Origin: Streptomyces sp. NBC_01235
Lineage (GTDB): Bacteria > Actinomycetota > Actinomycetes > Streptomycetales > Streptomycetaceae
Assembly: GCF_035989285.1 (NCBI RefSeq)
Contig: NZ_CP108513.1
Location: forward strand, 6,324,001-6,388,000
Length of the DNA: 64,000 nt
Reading direction: 5' to 3'
Under the pieces are notes generated by a model, which made no database searches, was not told the origin of the DNA, and saw only the letters and a list, made by a program, of their open reading frames with translations. Positions 56,991 through 64,000 of the stretch are shown here, piece by piece (positions within the stretch are counted from its first letter, which is position 1; every line of letters starts with the position of its first letter). The translations under genes and the position numbers were made by a program.

Positions 56991-58439
56991 TCAGGGGGCG
57001 AGGCTCGGTGTCGTGTGAATGCCGAATTCGTGTCTCAGCGCGGAACGGGCGGCCAGGTAACCGGACATGCCGTGCACGCCAGGTCCTGGCGGTGTGGACG
57101 CGGAGCACAGGTACACGCCGCGGAGCGGCGTGCGGTAGGGATTCACCCGGGGGGCTGGGCGGAGCACGCTCTGCTTCAGGGTCACAGCACCGCCGTTGAT
57201 GTCCCCGCCGACGTAGTTGGGGTTGTAGGCCTCGTAGTCGCGGGCGCTGATACCGCGGCTGGCGACGACGGTTTCTGTGAAGCCGGGCGCGTACTGTTCG
57301 ATACGTGCCTGCACCATGGGCACGGGGTCCTGGGAGCTCCCGTTCGGTACGTGGGCGTAGGCCCACACCGGTCGCTTTCCGTCCCGGGCCCGAGTGGGGT
57401 CGGTCACGGCAGGGTCGACGACCAGGACGAAGGGCTCTGGTGCGGCGGTACCTGCGGCGGTGAGGCCTTCTTGGTGACGTATCTGCGCCTGCGTCCCGCC
57501 GAGGTGGACGGTGCCCGCCAGGCCTACGTCAGGATCCTTCCAAGGGATGGGAGCGTTGACGAGGAAGTCCACCTTGCCGGCCCCGGGGCCGTGGCGGAAA
57601 CGGGAGAGGTGGCGGGCGTAACGGGCGGGGAGCAAGTCGCCGGCGGCTTGGAGAAGACCTTTCGGGGCGGTGTCGAACAGCACCACCTTCGATCCCTGTA
57701 GTTGCCGCAGATCATCGATCTTGCATCCGGTGTGGAACGTGCCACCGTGCGCGGTGATATCCGCGGCCAGGGCCTCGGCGATGCGGCTGCTGCCGCCTTC
57801 TGGAAGGGGCCAGCCGCTGCCGTGGGCAAGGTGCCCCAGCAGGAGTGCGATCGCGCCGGCGGCAAGACTTGGCAGTCGTCCCACAGCGTGTGCCGCGACA
57901 CCGGTCAGCAGGGCCTTGCCGGCTTCGGTTGTCAGAGTGCGGTTTTCCAGCCGAGTGCCGAGCGTGAGAGTCCGCGCAGCGAACCTGACTGCGACGAGCA
58001 GGTCCCGGGGAATGGCGCGCTGGTGGGAAAGGGCGAGGTCGATCACGGCGGAGCTGCGCTCCAGCAGTGGAGTCATCATGCGTCGCCAGGGTTCGCCGTC
58101 CGCCCCCAGCCGAGCACAGGTTGTCTCCAGGTCGTGGTGAGCCAGGGCAGCCGTGCCGTCGGGTAGCGGGTGGGCGTAGCTGATCTCGGGTAGACGTAAG
58201 CGCACCCCACGCGAGGCCAGGTCGAACTCCCGGAAGAACCGCGACGCGGCTGCCATGGGGTGGACGGCCGCGCATACGTCGTGCGTGATGTCGGCGTCGA
58301 ACAGTGATGTGGTGCGCAGGCCCCCACCGATCTCGTGGTGTCCTTCGAAAAGTTGCACCTGCAATCCTGCGCGGGCCATGACGACTGCAGCCGCCAGCCC
58401 GTTCGGACCCGTCCCCACGATCGCTACGTCCGCCTTCAT
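56991..58439 (-). CDS. FAD-dependent phytoene-desaturase-like oxidoreductase
   Basis: A 482-residue flavin amine-oxidase/CrtI-type enzyme. The dinucleotide-binding motif VAIVGTGPNGLAAAVVMARAG starts at residue 5, followed by FEGHHEIGGGLRT. The C-terminal FAD motif is GVYLCSASTPPGPGVHGMSGYLAA. Relatives include carotenoid desaturases and NAD(P)/FAD oxidoreductases of unknown substrate; no other carotenoid gene is here. The ATG at 58439 begins the Rossmann fold, and an open frame to 58556 is unlikely to be translated. Confidence 0.85.
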   Translation of the reverse strand: MKADVAIVGTGPNGLAAAVVMARAGLQVQLFEGHHEIGGGLRTTSLFDADITHDVCAAVHPMAAASRFFREFDLASRGVRLRLPEISYAHPLPDGTAALAHHDLETTCARLGADGEPWRRMMTPLLERSSAVIDLALSHQRAIPRDLLVAVRFAARTLTLGTRLENRTLTTEAGKALLTGVAAHAVGRLPSLAAGAIALLLGHLAHGSGWPLPEGGSSRIAEALAADITAHGGTFHTGCKIDDLRQLQGSKVVLFDTAPKGLLQAAGDLLPARYARHLSRFRHGPGAGKVDFLVNAPIPWKDPDVGLAGTVHLGGTQAQIRHQEGLTAAGTAAPEPFVLVVDPAVTDPTRARDGKRPVWAYAHVPNGSSQDPVPMVQARIEQYAPGFTETVVASRGISARDYEAYNPNYVGGDINGGAVTLKQSVLRPAPRVNPYRTPLRGVYLCSASTPPGPGVHGMSGYLAARSALRHEFGIHTTPSLAP

Positions 58440-58877
58440 CACCGGCTGTTCCCTTTCGTCGGCAAGTGCCGCCTCCGGGGTCGGCCGATGCGGCGCCTGC
58501 CCGACGGCTCCCCCGATAGGCGACACAAGGCAACACGAAACGTCACAGCTCGGCAAGATGCGGTGCCGGACACCTTGGTTCGTTTTGTCTTGTTCGCTAG
58601 GAAACTACCGGTTGGTGCCTCACAGGAACCTCATAAAGATCACTTGTCTCGCGATCATGACCACGCTAAGTTGGCTGTCAGGAGCGAACGCGACCAAAGG
58701 CCTGACTTTCTAGATGTTGGGCTTTGTTCGCTCCGAACGGTTGCTATGCAGCTGACTCCAGCCCTGGACGCGGGGGAACATCCCCGGTGATCAGTGGTGC
58801 TCTCATCCAGAGGCGCCGACGGGATCCGGGAACCGTGGGGGCTGTGTGCAATGACCGATAAAGCGAAATGGGGAACA
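58440..58877. other. Divergent intergenic region, 438 bp
   Basis: Lower G+C than its surroundings around 58560-58760. It should hold promoters for the oxidoreductase and for the peptide-DUF5819-HTTM unit. No clear operator or gene is seen. Confidence 0.4.
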
Positions 58878-59207
58878 ATGCAGAAGCGAACTGTCGGTGC
58901 CGTTATCGGTGCCGCTGTCGCGGGTACGTGCCTTGCACTGACCATGCAGGGCTCGGCCCAGGCCACGCCTGTGGCGCCGGTGGCCGAGAAGGCGGCCGTC
59001 AGCAAGGGCGAGGCCGTTGCGCCCAAGGCTGCCGCAAGCGCGGTCGGCCGGGCGGCCGCCCGGGCAGCCGTGCACGCCAGGGCTGCCTGCCCTTCCGTGG
59101 GCCACGCCGTGGGAGCGCTGACGGACAACCTGAGCCTCGGCGGTGTGTTCAGCGAGCCGGCCAGAATCTCCAGCGGTGTCTCCAGCGCGACCGCGTTCGA
59201 TAGGTGA
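58878..59207 (+). CDS. Small secreted peptide precursor (SdpC-like position)
   Basis: A 109-residue exported protein. The signal peptide KRTVGAVIGAAVAGTCLALTMQGSAQA is followed by a long Ala/Val/Lys pro-region and a C-terminal part AACPSVGHAVGALTDNLSLGGVFSEP that is hydrophobic enough for a processed membrane-active peptide. One Cys remains in the mature part. GGGGAA precedes the ATG; an in-frame ATG at 58851 is possible. The stop overlaps the next gene (GTGA), so it is made with the DUF5819 and HTTM proteins. In Bacillus SdpC lies with SdpA and SdpB in the same way. Confidence 0.65.
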   Translation: MQKRTVGAVIGAAVAGTCLALTMQGSAQATPVAPVAEKAAVSKGEAVAPKAAASAVGRAAARAAVHARAACPSVGHAVGALTDNLSLGGVFSEPARISSGVSSATAFDR

Positions 59208-59863
59208 CGGCGACTCGTCGCGTCCAGAGGGCGGTACTGCTTGCCGGTGCCGCCCTCCTGGGTGCCCACTTCTCCATTGCGGCCTTCTCCCAGACGCCGC
59301 TGAGTCCTGCCAAGGTGCAATTGGCGCCACTCCTGAACGCCTATCTCCAGCCGTACTTCTCGCAGAACTGGATGCTCTTCGCCCCGGATCCGGTGATGGT
59401 CGACCAGGGGATCATCGCGCGGGGCCGCTGCAGCGACGGTGAGGTCACGAAGTACTACGACGTGACGGGCCCAACCATCCAGAGGGTCCAGAACGACAGG
59501 TTCTTTCCCTCGCGAATGTCCCGGGTGGTGAGCAACGGCATCCAACAGTACAACTCGACCGACGACCTCCTGAGGCGCCTCCGCGAGCAGAAGGAAAAGG
59601 GGAAGGCGAAGAAGTCGGGTAAGAATCCCATTCCGCTGCTGCCGTACGAGAAACGCACCCGCGATCAAGCGGTGAACTATCTCTCAAGGTATGCGATGAC
59701 TCAGATGACTCAGGCGTGCACGGAAGGTCGTAGTCTCCAATCAGTGCAGGTCCGGATGTACGTCCGGACGCTCCCGCCTTGGTCACAGAGGGACAACGCC
59801 GACGCGCGCGACAAGGTCGACGCCTACGACTTTCCATGGAAGAAAGCTGCTGATCTGCAGTGA
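59204..59863 (+). CDS. DUF5819/SdpA-like membrane-anchored protein
   Basis: A 219-residue protein with an N-terminal membrane helix (AVLLAGAALLGAHFSIAAF) and an extracytoplasmic domain. Signatures are YLQPYFSQNWMLFAPDPV and RCSDGEVTKYYDVTGPTIQ, the QNWxLFAP pattern of DUF5819 and SdpA-type proteins. SdpA acts with SdpB to mature the SDP toxin in Bacillus, and the same role here is inferred. A Lys-rich charged stretch lies mid-protein (REQKEKGKAKKSGKN). It overlaps both neighbours by 4 bases. Confidence 0.7.
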   Translation: MTATRRVQRAVLLAGAALLGAHFSIAAFSQTPLSPAKVQLAPLLNAYLQPYFSQNWMLFAPDPVMVDQGIIARGRCSDGEVTKYYDVTGPTIQRVQNDRFFPSRMSRVVSNGIQQYNSTDDLLRRLREQKEKGKAKKSGKNPIPLLPYEKRTRDQAVNYLSRYAMTQMTQACTEGRSLQSVQVRMYVRTLPPWSQRDNADARDKVDAYDFPWKKAADLQ

Positions 59864-60864
59864 AACTATTAGACAAGATCGATACCTGGGCCAGCCGTCC
59901 TGTCGCGGTCCTGGGTGTGTCGGGAACCCGTGCGTTACTGGGGTTCGTCGGCCTCATGTTCTATGTCAGCCAGTACGGGGACCGGCGCTACCTCTTCGGC
60001 CCCGGAAACGACACACTGCTGCCCTACCACCTCTTCCTCGACGAGTTGAAGGACTCAGGAAGTTTTAGTGTCTACGCGTGGAGCAACTCGCCGGTCGTGT
60101 TCGAAGTGTTGTTCCACCTCGGACTGATCGCTGCTTTGGCTGTCACGCTGGGTATCGGGGGCCGTCCCGTCCTGGCGGTGCACGCCATATTTCTGTGGTC
60201 GCTCTACCAGCGGCAGTCGGCGCTCATGGACGGCGGCGACAATCTCATGCAGCTCGTCGTCCCGATGCTGCTTCTCACGCGCTGTTATGACCATTTCTCC
60301 TTGCGCTCTCCTCTCGGGCAACGGGTGATACAGCGCATCCCCAAGGCTTTTCGAGCTGCCGGTGCCCCGCTGCACAACCTGGGTGTCACCGCGATCGCGG
60401 TGCAGATGTGCCTGGTCTACATGGTCAGCGGGCTTTACAAGGTGCAGGGGCAGGCGTGGCAGGACGGAACCGCTCTCTTCTACATCATGCGGGTACCGGA
60501 ATTCGAACTCCCCGGCATTTCGCAGTTCGTTTACAACAACGACCTGTTGGTGTACCTCGGCACCTATGCGACTGTCATCTTTCTCGTCTATTTCCCCATG
60601 GGAGTCCTGGTACGGTCCCTGCGCCCATGGGCGGCTGCCGCATCCATCGGTTTCCACATCTCCATCGGCCTGTTCATGGGGCTCACCGGATTCGCATTGA
60701 CGATGATCGCGTGTGACCTCGTCTTCCTGTCGCCGGAACTGTCCCGCGCACTGCAGGCAGCGCGAAAGCTGAGCGCACGCCGCAAGGAGAAAGCAGCGGC
60801 GGACGGGACTGGAAGAAGTGCGGCACATGACCGCGAACCGGTAGCGGCCGCTCCCGCCGACTGA
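59860..60864 (+). CDS. HTTM-domain (SdpB-like) membrane protein
   Basis: A 334-residue membrane protein with about eight helices, of the HTTM family related to vitamin K-dependent gamma-carboxylase and Bacillus SdpB. Family features are SGTRALLGFVGLMFYVSQYG, NSPVVFEVLFHLGLIAALAVTLG, LMDGGDNLMQLVVPML and MVSGLYKVQGQAWQDGTALFY. HTTM proteins next to small secreted peptides are thought to modify or mature them. The C-terminal 40 residues are charged and soluble. The start overlaps the DUF5819 gene by 4 bases. Confidence 0.82.
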   Translation: MKLLDKIDTWASRPVAVLGVSGTRALLGFVGLMFYVSQYGDRRYLFGPGNDTLLPYHLFLDELKDSGSFSVYAWSNSPVVFEVLFHLGLIAALAVTLGIGGRPVLAVHAIFLWSLYQRQSALMDGGDNLMQLVVPMLLLTRCYDHFSLRSPLGQRVIQRIPKAFRAAGAPLHNLGVTAIAVQMCLVYMVSGLYKVQGQAWQDGTALFYIMRVPEFELPGISQFVYNNDLLVYLGTYATVIFLVYFPMGVLVRSLRPWAAAASIGFHISIGLFMGLTGFALTMIACDLVFLSPELSRALQAARKLSARRKEKAAADGTGRSAAHDREPVAAAPAD

Positions 60865-60874
60865 AAGGCTCTCC

Positions 60875-61726
60875 GTGCGACGCCCTCCCACCTGCGTCAT
60901 CGGCAGTCACCTCGATGCTCCTCGTGTGACCGGCGGGCATGATCCCGACGCGTACGTGGAGCTGGGCTCGTTCACCAAGGTCCTGACCGGAACCGTGCTT
61001 GCCGTGCTTGCCGAGAAGAGCGTTGTTTCCCTCGACGACCCGGTCGAGCGATGGCTGAGCGCGCCGGCCGGGACCGGTGTCACCCTTCGACACCTCGCCG
61101 ACCACACCTCCGGCCTTCCGCGGCTGCCTCCTGACACGGGCCTGTTCAACCCGTACAGGGACTTCACACAGACTCAGCTCGAACAGTTCGTGGGTCGTCT
61201 CGACAGTTTGGTCACCGCAAGCCCGGGCGAGCACGAGGAGTATTCCAACTTCGGGTACGCCGTGCTTGGCGCTGCACTCATGTCGGCTGCCGGCCAGGAC
61301 TACGAGGAACTGGTCGGCGATCATGTGCTCGTGCCTCTCGGCCTGCCCGCGGGGGCGGTGACCGCCAGACCACCCGCGGACCAGCGTCTGCTGGCGTCGG
61401 GCTGGTTCGGCCGCCCCGTGAAGCCATGGGACTTGACCGGAGCCATCCTGCCCGCGGGTGGCATGTGGGCCAGCACGCGTACAACCGCCCGCCTGCTCAC
61501 CGGACTGCTCGTCGACAAGACCCTCGGTGAGCCGGCGCTCACCTGGCGCCGGGTAGGAGATCTGCCGCTGACCTACCACAACGGTGCCACCCGAAAATCC
61601 AGGGTCTTCGCCGGTGCGTTGCCCGACGGCCGCTGGGTGGTCGTTCATCGCCTCTCCGGATCCATCGAGGAGGCGGATGCAGCGGGAATCGGCGAACTTC
61701 GCGCAGCGGCCGAGGAAAGCGGATGA
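60875..61726 (+). CDS. Serine hydrolase of beta-lactamase class C fold
   Basis: A 283-residue penicillin-binding/beta-lactamase-like hydrolase. The nucleophile motif is SFTK at residues 32-35, the second motif YSN in EEYSNFGYAVLG (about 123) and the third HNG in YHNGATRKS (about 231). Class C relatives usually have about 30-50 more residues before SxxK and a signal peptide; both are missing, so the N-terminus may be truncated or the protein cytosolic. It begins 10 bases after the HTTM gene, so it is probably in the same operon, where it might trim or inactivate the peptide. Confidence 0.8.
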   Translation: MRRPPTCVIGSHLDAPRVTGGHDPDAYVELGSFTKVLTGTVLAVLAEKSVVSLDDPVERWLSAPAGTGVTLRHLADHTSGLPRLPPDTGLFNPYRDFTQTQLEQFVGRLDSLVTASPGEHEEYSNFGYAVLGAALMSAAGQDYEELVGDHVLVPLGLPAGAVTARPPADQRLLASGWFGRPVKPWDLTGAILPAGGMWASTRTTARLLTGLLVDKTLGEPALTWRRVGDLPLTYHNGATRKSRVFAGALPDGRWVVVHRLSGSIEEADAAGIGELRAAAEESG

Positions 61727-61916
61727 AGCAGCGGCTTCCACCATGCTGCAACCGAACGGCTGCGGTGCGCGGGTCGGTCTGCGTGAGCGGTGCGTGAGCG
61801 GATGGCGCGGCACAAGCCATCCGGGGCCGGACGCGGCAACATGCCGCGCGGTGCTGATCTGCGAAAACAGCACCGCGCGGCACGAGTCGGCACCACCCAC
61901 CCCGATCGCGGCAGTC

Positions 61917-61959
61917 CTCGTAATGCGTAGGTCTCGGGTTCGAATCCCGAAGGCGGCTC
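61917..61959. repeat. Attachment-type repeat, copy 3
   Basis: Exact 43-bp copy of the tRNA-Thr 3' end at the right border of island segment 2. It is followed by the same integrase-tail sequence as copy 2. Confidence 0.9.
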
Positions 61960-62005
61960 TGCCGAAGCCTCAGGACTCACTCGCCGTGACCTGGGGCTTT
62001 TGCTT

Positions 62006-62512
62006 TTACTGGATGCGGCGGCGCAGGGCACGGGCCGCGCGGGTGTCGGCGGTCTCACTTCTGGTCTCAGTGGGGCCCGGAACCGGGGTCGAGGGCGGAG
62101 GTACGAAGAACTCACCCATGCGCCGCATGGCGTCCTTCGACAGGTGGGACCGGCCCTTGACGTATCGCCGGGTCTGACTGATCTGGGTGTGTCGCAGGAT
62201 CTCCATGATCGTGGGCATGTCGACGCCCAGTTCGTTCAGGATCGTGCCGGCGGTGTGGCGGCTCCCGTCGTAGAGGCGGCGGTCATCGATCCCGGCCTCG
62301 GTGAGTAGTTCCTTGAACTTCTCGTAGTCGGCCCGCGGGTCGAGGGTGGTGCAGTCGGGGTCCGGGTGGGTGCGCGCGCTGACCGCGGTGGCGGCCTCGG
62401 CCATCTCGGCCGCGTCGCCGAGGTGGGCGAGGGCGACGATCCCGAGCATCAACGAGCCGTTCCCTGCACAGCGTTCACTGGCGGCGGTGAAGAGCCGGGC
62501 CGCGTCAAGCAT
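62006..62512 (-). pseudogene. Truncated chimeric tyrosine integrase
   Basis: Residues about 60-150 are the C-terminal catalytic part of a tyrosine recombinase: KELLTEAGIDDRRLYDGSRHTAGTILNEL and IMEILRHTQISQTRRYVKGRSH, including the HxxL-type box and catalytic Tyr. The first 55 residues (MLDAARLFTAASERCAGNGSLMLGIVALAHLGD) belong to an unrelated helical protein, so the frame is a fusion at about 62345. The gene ends next to att copy 3 with its stop facing the core, the normal position of an integrase. Confidence 0.75.
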
Positions 62513-62864
62513 CGCCGCGCCCGGCGCTCCGGGGCACGCCCGGCGGCGCCCAGGACCGTGCGGGTCTGGGCGACGACGTCACTGGCGCAGTGCCGTGCCG
62601 GATTGCCCGCCCGCGCCATCCGCACTGCCAACGACAGCATCAACCGTCCGGGGCCAGAACCCTCGCCTTCGCGGCCACCCCTTCGACCGCTCGAACCGGC
62701 GAGTCGGTCGGTCAGAGACCAACGCCGGCTTATGAATCGAGGTCAGACCACTGGAATTGAGGTTAAGGGCCCCTTTAGAGGCAATGAGGTCGCCCCTTAA
62801 CCACGGCGTGGTTGTGTGTTGTCAGGGCCCTTCCCGACAGGCGTGCGAAGTGAGGGGATCATCG
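62513..62864. other. Island edge and halogenase promoter region
   Basis: The first part continues the helical gene relic on the minus strand in another frame (MARAGNPARHCASDVVAQTR). GGTTAAGGG (62761-62769) and CCCTTAACC (62794-62802) form a 9-bp inverted repeat 63 bases upstream of the halogenase, an operator candidate. Confidence 0.5.
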
Positions 62865-64000
62865 ATGGCGAATGTTCTGGTGATAGGTGGCGGGCCGGGA
62901 GGTTCGTTGACGGCGATGCTGCTGGCCCGCGCCGGTATTGACGTCACCTTGCTGGAGCGGGAGACATTTCCCAGATATCACGTCGGTGAATCTCTCACCT
63001 CGTCCTGTCGCGTCATGATGGATATCGCCGGCGTCTTGGAGAAGGTGGACGCCGCCGGATTCACCAGCCGGCGGGGTGCTCTGCTGAGGTGGGGCGCCGA
63101 GGACTGGACCATCGACTGGGCGGAGCTCTTCGGTCCGGATGTGCGCGGCTGGCAGGTGGAGCGCGCGGAGTTCGACGAGATCCTGCTGCGGCACGCACAG
63201 GAGCGTGGTGTCGAGGTCGTCGAGGGCGCCCACGTCAAGAAGGTCGTCTTCGACGGAGACCGTCCGGTCGCCGCGGAGTGGGTGGACACGAAGCATGGCA
63301 ACGCCCAGCGGGTGACCGAGTTCGACTTCCTCGTCGACGCTTCCGGCCGCTCGGGAGTGCTCGCCGCGCAGCACTTCCGGAATCGCCGGGCCCATGAGAT
63401 TTTCCGCAACGTCGCGATCTGGGGCTACTGGGACGGTGGCGAGCTGCTGGAGGGAACGCCCCCGGGCGGTCTCAACGTCGTATCCACGCCCGATGGCTGG
63501 TTCTGGGTCATTCCCCTGCGGGACGGACAGTTCAGTATCGGGTTCGTGACGCACAAGACGCGCTTCGTCGAGCGGCGCAAGGAATTCGCGTCCGACGACG
63601 AGATGCTCCTGACGCTCGTGCAGGAATCCGAGACGGTGCGCGGCCAATTGGCGGGTGCCGAATTCACCGGGCCCACGCGGGTCGAGCAGGACTACTCTTA
63701 CGTGGCCGACAGTTTCTGCGGTCCCGGCTATTTTCTGGTCGGGGACGCGGCCTGCTTCCTCGATCCGCTGCTGTCGACCGGAGTGCATCTGGCGATGTAC
63801 AGCGCGGTGCTCGCGGCCGCGTCCGTGATCGGCGCCGACAGTGGGCAGATCAACGAGCGTGAGGCGCAGGGGTTTTACGAGTCCCTGTTCCGCAATGCCT
63901 ACGCCCGCCTCATCGTGTTGGTGTCCGGGGTGTACGAGCAGTACAAGGGCACTGAAAGCTACTTCTGGCTGGCTCAGCGCCTGGTCCGGGAGAAGGAGCG
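62865..64000 (+). CDS. FAD-dependent halogenase, incomplete at window edge
   Basis: At least 378 residues are visible, and the frame is still open at base 64000. The FAD motif is MANVLVIGGGPGGSLTAMLLARAGI, followed by FPRYHVGESLTSSC. The halogenase signature WxWxIP appears as GWFWVIPL near residue 212, and GDAACFLDPLLSTGVHLA is the second FAD contact. Sequence style is that of phenol/pyrrole-type halogenases (PltA group), which use FADH2, chloride and O2, rather than tryptophan halogenases. Substrates are usually carrier-bound or phenolic. GAGGGGATC precedes the ATG. A biosynthetic cluster probably continues to the right. Confidence 0.88.
   Translation, partial: MANVLVIGGGPGGSLTAMLLARAGIDVTLLERETFPRYHVGESLTSSCRVMMDIAGVLEKVDAAGFTSRRGALLRWGAEDWTIDWAELFGPDVRGWQVERAEFDEILLRHAQERGVEVVEGAHVKKVVFDGDRPVAAEWVDTKHGNAQRVTEFDFLVDASGRSGVLAAQHFRNRRAHEIFRNVAIWGYWDGGELLEGTPPGGLNVVSTPDGWFWVIPLRDGQFSIGFVTHKTRFVERRKEFASDDEMLLTLVQESETVRGQLAGAEFTGPTRVEQDYSYVADSFCGPGYFLVGDAACFLDPLLSTGVHLAMYSAVLAAASVIGADSGQINEREAQGFYESLFRNAYARLIVLVSGVYEQYKGTESYFWLAQRLVREKE

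Noticed and set aside
61645..62115. Minus-strand frame ending GFEPETYALR
   Set aside because: Its middle is the attachment repeat; the phrase is a known translation artefact of tRNA DNA.

Overview
The window is a high-G+C actinobacterial chromosome and almost certainly Streptomyces. It carries the developmental anti-anti-sigma gene bldG with its anti-sigma partner, a helicase/tad/HAD block, topA with a lysine-rich tail, a membrane-domain thymidylate kinase fusion, many GTG/TTG starts and leaderless-looking promoters. Gene order from about 0.4 to 38 kb matches, from memory, the S. coelicolor SCO3540-SCO3566 neighbourhood, and it resembles the mycobacterial region around acs, ssd, tad and topA.

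Core part (1-38.08 kb). Minus-strand genes come first: epoxide-hydrolase-like enzyme, holin-like protein, NhaA antiporter, acetyl-CoA synthetase and a SulP transporter fused to a beta-carbonic anhydrase. A deacetylase-like lipoprotein, a CooC/ParA-type ATPase, a degenerate Fic protein and a HAD phosphatase follow. Next is a seven-gene tad pilus operon (tadZ-A-B-C, pilin, two TadE-like genes) whose end overlaps a convergent MrfA-like helicase. Then come bldG-anti-sigma, a likely small RNA, the proton pyrophosphatase hppA, a lipoprotein, a methyltransferase, a small membrane protein, topA, tmk fusion, holB, a secreted tripeptidyl-aminopeptidase-like hydrolase and tRNA-Thr(CGT).

Accessory part (38.08-62.8 kb). 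The 3' 43 bp of the tRNA gene is repeated exactly at 54758-54800 and 61917-61959, so two segments lie in tandem between attachment-like repeats. Segment 1 holds an O-acyltransferase, a LamG secreted protein, an RHS polymorphic toxin with HINT domain and C-terminal toxin, its probable immunity gene, an integrase relic and a VapBC pair. Segment 2 holds a broken hypothetical gene, a small membrane protein, a phytoene-desaturase-like oxidoreductase and a four-gene plus-strand unit: small secreted peptide, DUF5819/SdpA-like protein, HTTM/SdpB-like protein and a beta-lactamase-fold hydrolase. That unit resembles the Bacillus SdpABC cannibalism-toxin cassette and is the best candidate here for an undescribed system. 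Many genes in this part are damaged by single-base frameshifts.

Right edge (62.86-64 kb). A flavin-dependent halogenase runs off the window and suggests a halogenated natural-product cluster beyond it.
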